From Euclidia mi (lineage: Eukaryota; Arthropoda; Insecta; Lepidoptera; Erebidae), in contig OX123182.2 in assembly GCA_944739405.2 (NCBI GenBank), positions 37,263,598-37,327,597 on the forward strand: a DNA stretch of 64,000 nt, given 5' to 3'. The position numbers and the translations under genes were made by a program. The first letter of the stretch is position 1; every line of letters begins with the position of its first letter. Positions 34,690 through 44,085 of the stretch are shown piece after piece. The notes beneath the pieces were generated by a model, which saw nothing but the letters and a program-made list of their open reading frames with translations, made no database searches and was not told the origin of the DNA.

Positions 34690-35249
34690 TATAAGTTCAC
34701 CTATAAGAATATTATATTAAACAACAATGACAGTATTGGGTATCACACATAAGTGCCGAAGGTCCGCTAGATACAATACAATGTATGCAGTTATTAAAAA
34801 AAGTAATACCTAGGAAAAAGGAGATAAGGTTTTACTCTTTGTACATTAACGCAGCTTAACCTCTGTGCCTTAAAATTACTGGATGACCGGTTACAATTAC
34901 ATTGACCGTTCTGTTACTTAAGCTGCATTTAATTTGAATAACTGCATTACTAATGTGTAAATAAACTAATAATGCTCTGGGCATTGTATGTCCCATATTT
35001 GAGTCGTATGAGCTGGAAACACAGTTCTTGTCGCAGGTGTAGAACCGTCAGGCTATGTCGAAAGTGCTTCGGGCGGTCTAAAATATCCGACACCAGAGTT
35101 AACCACACACTCCCACGAACAGAAGAAGCAGCTTAATGTGCCGTAATGATCAACAACCATGGATTTTAATCATAATGTGCGTTCAATGAAAACTGAGACG
35201 ACAGAGATCATAGAGCGTATGCAACCTACGACCCAGCGTATTTTTTTAC

Positions 35250-35720
35250 AGTCATACAGCCTTGAGCATCTCCTGCGGGACATAAGCCTCTCTACATTTG
35301 CAAAACAATAGCATTTTGAGTCAATAGGAGGATGGCTTACTATTGGCGATGCAAAGATTATCCGCGCGCCTCTAGCGGTGAATTAAGAAGTTGTCCGGGT
35401 ACGACACTTTTGATAGCTTTCAATACACTTTGCTTCGAGGTTATAGTGGTCATTGTATTGAGCTGTCAAACGTGTCGTACCCGGACAACTTCCAAATTCG
35501 CCGCTAGGGTCGCTAGTTAGAATCTTAGCATCGCCAATACCGCGCTGGTGAAAGGAGTTTGTATAGTGTTTGATGTCGAGTATTCCGCAGGATACTATTT
35601 GCTTCGTGTATTTGCCGTAGTCGCATATTACGACATGCACAGAATAAAATTGGGTAGTTACACTTTGAATTTGTACTTAATCCATCACCGAACGGACAAA
35701 TTATTGAGTTTATTTTCCTT
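35250..35720. repeat. Diverged dispersed repeat shared with unit A
   Basis: The stretch CTGCGGGACATAAGCCTCTC and, after the MITE, GTGTTTGATGTCGAGT and GCTTCGTGTATTTGCC match the unit A regions CTGCTGGACATAGACCTC and GGTTTGGTGTCGAGT (8575-8760, 14490-14690). Units A and B therefore share one older dispersed repeat. No coding signature. Confidence 0.55.
35343..35537. mobile_element. TA-flanked MITE with long inverted repeats (195 bp)
   Basis: TTGGCGATGCAAAGATTATC (35343 onward) through TTGTCCGGGTACGACAC pairs with GTGTCGTACCCGGACAACTT through AGAATCTTAGCATCGCCAA (ending 35537), arms about 65 bp with some mismatches. TA lies on both sides (35341-35342, 35538-35539). The homologous place in unit A (near 8648 and 14568) has no insertion. 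Confidence 0.75.
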
Positions 35721-36214
35721 TCAGTTTGTAAAAAATATGTAACGTCGATAAATTACAATTGGTGATTTAAAAAAAAAACAATTTACAAGAGTCGTGCATA
35801 ACGTGCACCAGATAAAACACTCATGCCAAATATTTTGTATATATTATGTTTTGTTTGCTCTCGCTTACATATGGCTATGCAAATCGCAACGTTTTCATAT
35901 CAATTTCAATAAATGCCCATTGTTTTCCACGAATTATAAATGTGTGTTTATTTATGATGTCATGAACACATGTTCGAATTTCGAACAAATCTATTGAGCT
36001 GCCTATTCTATTTCATTGGCGTATGTTGTGCATTGTATAACGTGTAAAATAGATGTAAATTGTGATAAAATGTTCTCTTTGAATGGGGATATTCATGTTT
36101 ATTATTGTATCTTTAAATACGATAATTATTACATAAAAAGCAACTTAATTATGTCCTACAATTAAAATAAGCCTATTTAATATATACAATACGAAAAATA
36201 AATTAAAATTAAAT

Positions 36215-37588
36215 TTAGAAGGCGTCATGGAAGTCATCCGCATCGCAGTCAATCGGAAGCGTGCCCAGAGGACTAGCGGCATTGGCTCGTTGTATAGCAA
36301 TGCTTATCTTTTGTGCTAAATACGTGCCAGCCCTCTGGTCACCCGAGGCGTCGATCAGTCTCTTTGCGAGATCCCTAAAAAGGGATCTCGCACTTGGACC
36401 CCAAGGCCCCAAGGTTTCGACCCCAAACGGCTCAAATACATAATCTCCTAAAAGATTTACGTATTTGCGCCGTTTGAGGGTAGCAGGTGAAGCAGCAGCA
36501 GCGCCCGCACAACCTGCTGTGCTGGAAAGATGGGATAGCGCAAGGGTATCGACACATGTCGCGTCCCATACCAAAGGCCTACCCAGCTTCCACGGCAGTA
36601 AAGACATCCCGTCCGGTCTCTTGCCATCGTCGCGTGCCAAGCGCTGAGGTTCAAGTTGGGCTGGAACGCCAGCGGTGGCAAGAGCACGGCGCAGAATGTC
36701 GTTGAGGTTGGCGTGTCGTGAAATACGACCCGCGCTCCTGCTGCATGACAGACCATGGTGACCAAGGCTATCGACAGCCTCTCCGCAGTGACAGCGATGC
36801 GAAGAGACACATGACGCGCCTAAACGGAGGCAAGTAGCGAAGCGGAAGGCTGTATCGTCCAACATGGTACCTATATTGGACGAAGGCAGTGCCTGAAGCC
36901 AGAGGCCCGATTCCCATTCTCCCACAGCCAACAGGCGAGCACGCTCCGCAGCGTTGGCCGATGTATTGAGGAGTTTTTCTCGTACCACGCTGCAAAGCGG
37001 CCAATCCCATTGCCTCTGGGAGAACAAGTTTCGGGGTAACTCAGTTCCTGGACAAGAATTTCTCCAAGCGTTCATGGCATCGGCCTTACACGCCACCTCA
37101 GAATCAACCAGTGTAGGTGCTAAGATTTTCCTGGTCAATTCTGCAGTGCTGTGGACCGATGACAAGAACGCTGGCAGGCTTACGTCAGAAATTTTGCGAA
37201 CGCCGAGGCCGCCTAAGCGCACAGGTAAGGACGCCTGTTGCCACACTCGGTCGTTCAGAGCCACATTCAAAATTTTACTTAGTGTATTCTGTATAATTTT
37301 GTCAATTTGAATGAGTGGAGTCGGATTTTTCCACAAAGGTGAAGACCGTAACGCGTGTGTAAATTTAGGGACAAAAAGACAATATCGAATAATAGGAAAA
37401 GCCGAATGTATATTAATTTTGAGTAGCCTGTCTGAAACATCATAAAAATTTTGAATTTTTTCCTGTATAAAGGAATCAAAACCGTCGTCTAAAATTGGGG
37501 ACCCCAGGAGGCGAAGAGAACTTTTTTCAACTTGGGTGATATTGGGTGCCAGATATTGGAATTTTGAAAGAATAGAGGATTTATCTAA
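36215..37588 (-). pseudogene. RLE-type reverse transcriptase, thumb, zinc knuckle and nuclease-like domain (interrupted gene)
   Basis: One minus-strand frame is open from the Penelope junction at 37588 to the stop at 36215, about 457 codons. It reads LDKSSILSKFQYLAPN, VPKFTHALRSSPLW, PVRLGGLGVRKISD, then CHCGEAVDSLGHHGLSC (zinc knuckle). DGKRPDGMSLLPWKLG and LVWDATCVDTL follow (acidic residues of a PD-(D/E)XK-like fold), then LKRRKY and FEPFGVETLGPWG near the end. Knuckle, RPD, D and KxxKY in this order are the layout of restriction-like endonucleases of R2/R4/CRE-type elements. The protein cannot be made whole because two insertions separate it from its upstream part. The copy at 1-1185 is related but more decayed. 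Confidence 0.78.
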
Positions 37589-37696
37589 TTGAAATTAAAC
37601 TACAGTTTACGGATTTTATCGCGTTATATTGGTTTCACTGGTTATTTGTTATTACATTTAAACCGAAAGATCTAGAAACTACATTTTTATTACTAG

Positions 37697-37720
37697 CCGA
37701 CGTTTCGAATTCTTTACAGG
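37697..37720 (-). ncRNA. Hammerhead-ribozyme-like remnant of a Penelope terminal repeat
   Basis: On the minus strand CCTGTAAAGAATTCGAAACG followed by TCGG resembles the conserved CTGATGA...GAAAC core of hammerhead ribozymes carried in Penelope terminal repeats. The first half is degenerate (CTGTAAAG in place of CTGATGAG), so self-cleavage is doubtful. The placement, in the 3' region after the GIY-YIG frame, fits. Confidence 0.4.
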
Positions 37721-37799
37721 ATTCGTGTTCACGGCAGACTGAGGTGATATTTGTCTTTGTCTTGAATTTATAAGTTATCTCAAAGTACCTGAACATTTT

Positions 37800-38657
37800 T
37801 CAACTATTGGTGTTACTATCTACGCAGAATGTGCTCACTGTGTCTTGATGTCTTCTGGTGACTTTGTCCTTCTTGGGTTTCATTAGCCTGATAACAGGGT
37901 CCCAAGCTGGAGGAACATTCCAACCATCTTCCCTATTGAAATTAGGATGTTTTTTAATTTCAATAGCTTCACGTATCATTCTTGGAATAAAGCGGTGTTC
38001 TTTTGCGAGTATCTGTGGTTTATGAAATCGCAGGTAATGGTTGGTTCCTTGTTCTACATGTTCACACACAGCAGACTTCGTCGAGCGTTTGTGTTTAATG
38101 TCAGCTATATGTTCCTTTAGTCGAATGCCTATGCTTCTCTTGGTTTGTCCAATGTATGAGAGCCCACACTCACAGTCTATCTTGTAAACCCCGGCCTCTT
38201 GTAAGGGTAACTGACTCTTGACAGATGGTAATAATTGGCTTATCTTCGTTGGCGGCTTGTAGAATGTTTTGATTGAAGCTCGCTTCAAGATGTAGCCAAT
38301 CTTGTCGGTCACGCCCTTGATGTATGGGAGGACAGCAGGTTGTCTCTCTACTGTGGCTGGCTTGTTCTTCGGGGATCTGTGACGTTGGCGCGGCGGTCGG
38401 AGCTTGTTGTCTTGCAGAACTTGCTTGACATGTTGAAGCTCGGCGTCCAGGTGTTTCTTGTCACAGATCCCCCGGGCTCTCTGAAACAAAGACATTCCCA
38501 CGGTAGCTAACTGTTTAGGATGGTGGTGAGATTCACCGTTTAAGTACCTATTTGTATGTGTCTTTTTCCTATACACAGTGTGGCTCAAAGAGTTGTTTTT
38601 GTTCCTGATAACAAGTACATCTAGGAAAGCTAAAGAATTGTTTGGCTCTAATTCCAT
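37800..38657 (-). CDS. Penelope polyprotein C-terminal part: RT end plus GIY-YIG endonuclease
   Basis: An uninterrupted 285-codon frame. Residues 1-25 (ELEPNNSLAFLDVLVIRNKN) are the last reverse transcriptase block. Residues about 100-130 (VLPYIKGVTDKIGYILKR) form the linker region. GVYKIDCECGLSYIGQTKRS at about 153-172 is the GIY-YIG core with a CxC motif, followed by RLKEHIADIKH and the catalytic-region stretch REAIEIKKHPNFNREDGW. The frame's first methionine is only the start of a truncated copy; the reverse transcriptase N-terminal two thirds are missing. No promoter is visible. The frame is intact, so the insertion is relatively young. Confidence 0.85.
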   Translation of the reverse strand: MELEPNNSLAFLDVLVIRNKNNSLSHTVYRKKTHTNRYLNGESHHHPKQLATVGMSLFQRARGICDKKHLDAELQHVKQVLQDNKLRPPRQRHRSPKNKPATVERQPAVLPYIKGVTDKIGYILKRASIKTFYKPPTKISQLLPSVKSQLPLQEAGVYKIDCECGLSYIGQTKRSIGIRLKEHIADIKHKRSTKSAVCEHVEQGTNHYLRFHKPQILAKEHRFIPRMIREAIEIKKHPNFNREDGWNVPPAWDPVIRLMKPKKDKVTRRHQDTVSTFCVDSNTNS

Positions 38658-38716
38658 TGTAAATTTGATGTGGTTATGAATAGAAATTTACAATGGAATT
38701 AGAGGCAAACAATTCT

Positions 38717-38936
38717 TTAACCAATATAACGCGATAAAATCCGTAAACTGTAGTTTAATTTCAATGTGTAACATTCGCGTAAACCCAAGAAAAAGGATTT
38801 ATCTAAATTGTCATTAATAAAAATTTCGCATTTGCTTGTATTCAACTCTAAGCCTATGGATAAAAATTTCGATTTCAGGAATGCCAGATCTTGACATACA
38901 GTGTTTACGTCACCTCCCAGGGTTCCATCATCTATA
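38717..38936 (-). pseudogene. RLE-type reverse transcriptase palm fragment (DDGT segment)
   Basis: The minus-strand reading DDGTLGGDVNTVCQDLAFLK, then FLSIGLELNTSKCEIFINDN and LDKS, continues the palm domain downstream of the YLDDGT catalytic motif. It starts at the TA-flanked element (ends 38937) and stops at the Penelope insertion (after 38794-38806 the phrase LDKS is resumed at 37588). Confidence 0.75.
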
Positions 38937-39878
38937 GTTGGTGCCACGAGAAGATAGACTTTTTGTAAACAAACATTCAGGGCTTCACAACCTTTTCCAA
39001 ACAGTTGTGTTTTAGATTTTATACTTCTTGAACAGTCTTTTTTTCAATGCCGAATTATGCCACTATGTTCTTTAATTTATATTGTTTAATTTTACTGAAA
39101 TAAAAATATTTGATTTTGTGTTTGAATGGTAGAATGTTCATAAATTTGCCGACTTTTTTGTCCTTTTACACAAAATTTATTCTGTAAATAAAGGAAAAAT
39201 AGTTACTCTATTATTGACATGATATTTTTTAAATCATTTGCTCAAAGTAACCTACCTATCCTAAAATATTAAATTATTGACCAACAATGAATAATATTAC
39301 AGATAACTAGCTTGTACATTGCATAAAACATTCTAGGCATGGAGGTTTTACGTTGTTTGTGAATGAAATCGCCAGAATGAACTTAAACAAAAGCCATTAT
39401 AGGTCCGGTAGTCTGAAAAATGCAATTTCTTTTTTAAGTAAGTATAAATAATTTTCTGTGCGACTAATAGTTTGCCATCTGCTATTCTGCCCCCGATTTT
39501 TCGAGATGTCTGCAGCGGGAGGAGTGTTGCGATCCTATAAACTTGTATTTAACTTTACATTTACCCTTTCTTGACATCTAAAAAATTCAATTTTTTCCTC
39601 TGATAAATGCATGTTAAACCCAAGAATGTAATATTTCAATGAACTAACTCCAAATGTTGACATTCTAGGCGTCAGTACCTCAAAACATTAAAAGATCCTG
39701 TTGACAGCGCATAACATCGATAAAAACCCGATCCATTGACATATTAGTTTCCACTGACAGGTATCTATTATACAATACAGTACCGTTGCGCTCATTGGAT
39801 TTGACATTATTTGTTTTTGACAGAACTATCGCTAAGTCACTTAGTAGAAATTCTTTGTTTACAAAAAGTGGCACGGAC
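38937..39878. mobile_element. TA-flanked TIR element (942 bp) inserted in the YLDD codons
   Basis: The left end GTTGGTGCCACGAG...CTTTTTGTAAACAAA (38937 onward) and right end TTTGTTTACAAAAAGTGGCA...CGGAC (to 39878) are inverted repeats with a 12-bp indel. Flanks are TATA at 38933-38936 and 39879-39882. No transposase is readable, so it is a MITE-like derivative. Removing it restores the reading WYL-DDGT of the host retroelement. Inside, 39575-39655 resembles the MITE at 34462-34689. Confidence 0.7.
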
Positions 39879-40703
39879 TATAGGTACCAGATGTTTAATT
39901 TTGAATTTAGTTGGTTTATAACTGGATGGATGGCCAAACTAAAAATTAGTGGTCCAAGAGGGTCACCTTGTTGACATCCGATGGCAGATTCTAAAAGATG
40001 TTCCTTGTATATTAATTTAGAAGGGTGTCTGTAACATTGCCAAAGAAAATTGTAGATTTGGGGTGTTTCCAATTTAACTTGTGTCAACAAGGTGTCTCTA
40101 TTGACTGAGTTAAAGGCATTCTTTAGGTCAACCTTCAAGACAACCTCACCTCCATTACAGTCAAGGTACGTTGACAAGGCATGTACGGCAGCCTCCTTTA
40201 GAACCAAATCCCAGCTGTTGTGGCTGAAATTTACAAGAAAAGGTGGTGTTAAAATGGCGACAGCATATTTTAGCTGCCATACGCCTGTACGTGCACCCCA
40301 CGGCAATGGGACGAATGCCACCATCCCGCTTTCGTAAGGCACACAGATTAGCGCCATACAAAACGTTGACGATGGCATCGTTCACATTGCCGGAGAGCAT
40401 GAGATTAGTTAATGCCGTTAGCCCACTCAAAAGCGAGTCGCCGGCCGCCCCGGCGCTTGAACACACAAGATCCTTAAGATGTTGTGGTGTCAAGCCGTCG
40501 AGACCACCGGCAGACCCGCTCTGGAAGGAGCCAACGGCACCAACCACGTCCTTGGCTGTAATGCTGAGAAAGCCCGAGTCAGCGCTAGGTGGCTAAGGAA
40601 AGGAGAGGTTATCCCCTGGCGCTGGATGCTTGCTCTGCTGACTTGCGAGTGTGTCGGCAGAGCAAGGCGCCACCACATCGCTACTTAATAAGAGCCTGGA
40701 TAT
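39879..40703 (-). pseudogene. RLE-type reverse transcriptase, fingers and palm
   Basis: Minus-strand readings in order: SADSGFLSITAKDVVGAVGS and GSAGGLDGLTPQHLKDL (40610-40480), then IVNVLYGANLCALRKRDGG and GIRPIAVGCTYRRMAAK, and after a frame change VVLKVDLKNAFNSVNRDTLL (palm A), IGCQQGDPLGPLIFSLAIHP (palm B) and LNIWYL (start of the catalytic motif). Two overlapping frames (40547-40161 and 40378-39878) show at least one frameshift, and an in-frame TAG occurs near 40595. The family uses YLDD where many LINEs have YADD or FADD. Confidence 0.78.
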
Positions 40704-40805
40704 GATAATAGGTTTTCCATTTATATGGTTTTTGTCCTTATGGAAAGGTAATATTTTTAACCATTAAACAAGGCTTCCATTTCTGACCTTTATGACAAAG
40801 CCAAT

Positions 40806-41786
40806 AATAGTCCAATCAAGTTAGACTTAAAAAGGGGGTCGTACTTGCAAAAGGTCGGACAATCACGAATTTTTAATATATTATTAAGACTTACACCTGT
40901 GTTAAAAATCCAGATTTGCAATTTTCAAAGTGCTGAGCGAGAGGTAGGGTGTCCAAAAGACCATGAAATATTCGGATTTTTTTCAGTTTTTTCTCAATAT
41001 CTTATTAAACGGAGGGTCTGACTGGTATAGTTGCTATGAAAAATTTAAAGTAGATTAAATTTGCTATTATTTGCGACTAGTACGAGCTCTATACAACCAT
41101 TAGTTTTCAAGATACAGTTCTTCGAACATAGACATCTTTTTTCAAAAAGTGATTTTTTTTGGGAATGTGAAAATCAAAATGGGAAAATCATGAGGAAAAA
41201 GTTCTAGTAAATTTTATTACTTTTCATTTGAGACTAAATTGGTATCTAGGTGCTGAGTGGTTCTCTTAAAAAATGTAGATTACCAAAAACAGTTATAAAA
41301 TTTGATTTTGAGGGGTATTGCAAAGAAACTGTTCTTACTTCTTGTTATTATCTAATTGACCAGTTAAAACTCAAAAATTACATTTAGACAAAAAAGGCAA
41401 CCTCCATGTTCTAGTTGGAAGAGCGTCGGCTTATGAGCTAGAGGTCGCGGGTTCAATATCCGCATGGCACATGTCATAAATTTACTTTTTGATCTTTTTA
41501 CAGTTTGATTTTGTTATTGCAGGCTTGAATCACTGGGTTGTACGAAAGGTTTGCTGATTTTGTGCTTTGGAGGAGACACTAAGGTGTCAACTTGGTCGTT
41601 GCATGGCGGTCGTTAAGAAAAAAAAACAAACAACAAGAATGCGGTTTCAGAAACTCGACACCAGACTGTGTCAGGTCGAACGTGGTTTAGTTCAAATTAA
41701 ACCTTTCTTTTTATCTTAGATGGCCCAGGCTTGGGCTCGCATGGAAATGGTACCTCAATTGCTGTGTTGGTCGCTGGGAGAGGCTC
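40806..41786. other. Unassigned flank of the XPG/PIN-like fragment
   Basis: AT-rich sequence with no coding signature between the end of repeat B1 and the XPG/PIN-like frame. It includes a tRNA-like segment (41394-41470). It may belong to the same mobile element as the nuclease fragment. Confidence 0.35.
41394..41470 (+). pseudogene. tRNA-like sequence, defective
   Basis: GTTCTAGTTGGAAGAGCG looks like a D arm and GCGGGTTCAATATCCGC forms a good five-pair T arm with a seven-base loop. The anticodon stem pairs poorly (TCGGC against CTAGA), and the sequences where the acceptor stem should be do not pair. This is a decayed tRNA gene or tRNA-derived promoter piece, not a working tRNA. Confidence 0.4.
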
Positions 41787-42263
41787 TCAGTCTGTAATCG
41801 AGGCGTCTTCATCATCCGAGCAGTTCAGCTCCACTTCCGGGACATTATTACACAATTTTTCGCGATCGACTACTGCGCTTTTTGAAAGCGCCGCCACGAC
41901 GATCTTACGATCCGCATCTTCTGCTGCAACAGCCACGTCTACCCCCTCTTTCTGAAAGGCATCACTAAGAAGAGTTATTAGGCGTCGCTTGTTGTTTTCA
42001 TAGCTCAATACATGCTCTTGAGCAATTTGAATTACTGTGGATTCATTGAACGTCAATTCATAGCTAGAATACGCTGCGTAGCATCGGAGTCGTTCCACTG
42101 ATTTAGTGTTTTTTTTGGCAGCATCTTCGGGGTAGCCATCGAAAATGACGGAGACGTTCTTCCCAAAGTGGTTACGGACGTAGGTGGTATAACGCGCCAA
42201 AAGTTCTCGAACTGTGCTCTTCCACTGCCACACGAACTTGGGCAAGAGGTAGCTACCATCCAA
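41787..42263 (-). pseudogene. XPG/FEN1-like PIN-domain protein fragment of an uncharacterised multicopy family
   Basis: A 158-codon minus-strand frame reads LDGSYLLPKFVW at its start, SVIFDGYPEDAAKKNTKSVE at about 37-56 and VAVAAEDADRKIVVAAL near 120-136. An initial DG, then V-FDG-P--K--T---R and an E-DA-I block match the acidic positions of the XPG/FEN1 (PIN-like) nuclease fold: XPG-N and XPG-I. I recall many uncharacterised multicopy arthropod and cnidarian proteins with this layout, though I cannot confirm it here. The frame begins at the junction with the LINE (no ATG; first codon TTG), so the N-terminus is probably cut. It ends SDDEDASITD. Confidence 0.5.
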
Positions 42264-42330
42264 AACGACTTGAGTGTTAGTATCTATCGGCGTGTGGCTA
42301 GAAAGAGGAGTGAAGACAGAGTCTGTTCAA

Positions 42331-43855
42331 ATGATGACCCGCAGAATGGCAGCTCTGGAGGATAAACTAGAGACCACACTTAAGGAACTGGAATCCTCTA
42401 AAATCCTGTGTAACCAGCTGCTACAGGACAGAGAGGACAGCGAAGAAGAAGTAAAGATAATAGTCGACAAGAATACTGAACTCAAGGCACAGTTGGCTGA
42501 AATGCACACACACCATCTCGAAATACTTGAGCAACATGAACAACTTCGATTGACGGTGTCCAACTTCCAACAGTGTATGGACACTCATGAAGAAACTCTG
42601 AGACGTGTTGCTGAACTAGAACGAGAATTGAGTGAAGCTCATAACACCATCTCTAACTTAGAAACTCTTAAACACAGTGAACAGATAGCGAATACCTGCA
42701 GTCTTTATCATGAGTTGGTTAGTAGTGAGCCTGATCATGTGTGTATTAGGGACCCTGTTGTGACAATAGACCTGGCCAGGGATGATACCATTATTATGAG
42801 ACCCAGGTTTTCAAGTCACAAAAAACTTAAACGCTATATTAAAGTTAATAAACTAATTAAAAGATGTCATAAATCCATGAAGAAATATAATGTGCATAGG
42901 GTTAATTTAAATCTCAGAAAGGAGCGCATTTATTTACTTGATCAACTATCTAAGTACTCTAGAAGTTTAGAACATAGTAGGGTAGTGTATGATACTGACA
43001 CTCATCGCTTGAGGGAAGAACTAGTACTTAAGGAGAGCACCTTAAATGAACTATTTAACAAATATCAAGCTTCTCAACAAGAGCTGAGCAAGCGTATTGT
43101 AGAGGCAGGTGAGCTAGTAGACTTGGTGAGATGTAATGCAGAAATGTATGAGTCTCTGACCAATAAGCTCTTATGTCCTTGTGCTCACACTCACACTCCA
43201 ACCCCAGCAGAGCTATTAAGTACCATACTACCTGAGAATTTTTCTGATAATCCACAAAACCAATCCTCTTCACAATCAAATATGATTAAATCTAGGTTTC
43301 CAATATCAACTAACAAAACATACATTTTTTCTGATAGGCTAGGTCATAATTTTGGTAGTCTTCTCTGTGAGTATACGAACCAGTGTGTTATAAATTATTG
43401 TAGGCCAGGGGCTATCCCCGTAACAGTAGTTAAGTTAATCAGATTAAGTGGCACCCCTTAGATGAGAGTAGTACGGCCATATTGTTGTTTGGTAACAGTT
43501 TAACTGTAAAAAGACAGCATATCATAGAATGTGTTGAAATGTTATTAGACCTTTATTCCAGATTTAGTTGTATGTGCTTTGCCATACTCAAATGACTTAA
43601 CACATACACAAAACATGCACATACACACATTAAATACGTCATAGTGACGCAATATTGTTTTTTGACGCTAATAAATTTATTAGTAAATTTACTTTAACAA
43701 AAGATACAATGTATCTGCCATTTTATATTAAGCGACAGATTGCTAAAATATTAGCATACAATTTACAGCAAGGAAAAGACCCTTGTGTTTACAATTTATT
43801 TGATAGGGTTAGTACTTGTACTAACAACGTTTTTATTGACACGTCTTGGGCCTAA
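42331..43855 (+). pseudogene. LINE ORF1 protein: coiled coil plus SGNH/esterase-like C-terminal domain
   Basis: A frame open from 42274 to 43461; the likely start is MMTRRMAALEDKLETTLKE at 42331, because the upstream codons belong to the junction. Residues to about 130 are heptad-rich (coiled coil, ELKAQLAEMHTHHLEI). After a basic segment (KKLKRYIKVNKLIKRCHKSM) comes IFSDRLGHNFGSLLCEY. Past a frameshift near 43430, SSTAILLFGNSLTVK and then FFDANKFISKFTLTKDTMYL and KRQIAKILAYNL follow, ending at 43855. A motif with SDxxG, a GNS and a late D/T block resembles the SGNH-type esterase of CR1 ORF1 proteins; this is inference. It would bind RNA as a chaperone. At least two frameshifts. Confidence 0.6.
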
Positions 43856-44085
43856 AATTATTAATTTAATTTTTACTGCCAGATTTGAATAAGGGTATAA
43901 TTTTATTTAATTTCATCAAATCCGGAAATACGCCTAGGTCAAGTCATTGAAATAAAAATTATAGATAGCTATAATTTTTATTTCAATGACTTGACCTAGG
44001 CGTATTTCCGGATTTGATGAAATTAAATAAAATTATACCCTTATTCAAATCTGGCAGTAAAAATTAAATTAATAATTTTAGGCCC
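43848..44085. repeat. 116-bp perfect inverted duplication with 6-bp loop at a deletion junction
   Basis: The left arm 43848-43963 (GGGCCTAAAATTATTAATTT...) is the exact inverse of the right arm 43970-44085 (...AATAATTTTAGGCCC); the loop is GATAGC. The right arm is authentic reverse transcriptase sequence: GVFPDLMKLNKIIPLFKSG and then NNFRPISILPAFSKIFEK across its end. The left arm is therefore an inverted copy of it, placed where the endonuclease domain should be. Confidence 0.9.

Larger units (their letters stand above)
37589..38793 (-). mobile_element. Penelope-like element, 5'-truncated, with terminal inverted repeats and 13-bp TSD
   Basis: The TSD AGGATTTATCTAA is at 37576-37588 and 38794-38806. 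Just inside, the left end (GAAATTAAACTACAGTTTAC, continuing GGATTTTATCGCGTTATATTGG, 37591-37632) is repeated in inverse at the right end (38721-38763). At the truncated 5' side a second inverted piece is present: AATTTACAATGGAATTAGAG (38689-38710) is the inverse of 38640-38672. Inverted terminal pieces at the 5' end are typical of Penelope integration. It lies within the RLE-type retroelement. Confidence 0.85.
36127..40703 (-). mobile_element. RLE-type non-LTR retroelement (5'-truncated), with two nested insertions
   Basis: The insertion is bounded by GATAAT at 36121-36126 and 40704-40709. Copy B2 has the uninterrupted counterpart ATACGATACTAGGATTTT (62690-62707). On the minus strand it encodes, in order, the reverse transcriptase fingers and palm, then zinc knuckle and RLE-like nuclease. 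It is broken in two places: a TA-flanked DNA element (38937-39878) sits inside the codons of the catalytic YLDDGT motif, and a Penelope element (37589-38793) sits a little downstream. The 5' end lacks any start or N-terminal domain, so the copy was probably truncated on insertion. Confidence 0.82.
30214..40805. repeat. Long duplicated segment B, copy 1 (with nested insertions)
   Basis: From CCTAGTATTATAGGTGAATA (30214) the sequence follows 53433 onward in direct orientation for the whole of B2, interrupted only by indels and insertions. Shared landmarks include the CR1-type end near 30606, TTGCTCTGGCTTTGTGATAC (32190 and 58734), GTCTCGTGTGGGAATCGAAC (33090 and 59632), CTGGATGACCGGTTA (34881 and 62457) and ATTTATGATGTCATGAACAC (35950 and 62541). 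The last shared piece is TTTCTGACC...GACAAAGCC (40773 and 62986). Insertions special to this copy are 30963-31567, 34462-34689, 35343-35537 and 36127-40703. No conserved gene is visible in B. Confidence 0.85.

Noticed and set aside
36261..37310. Plus-strand frames over the RLE-type gene
   Set aside because: Antisense shadows of the 457-codon minus-strand frame.
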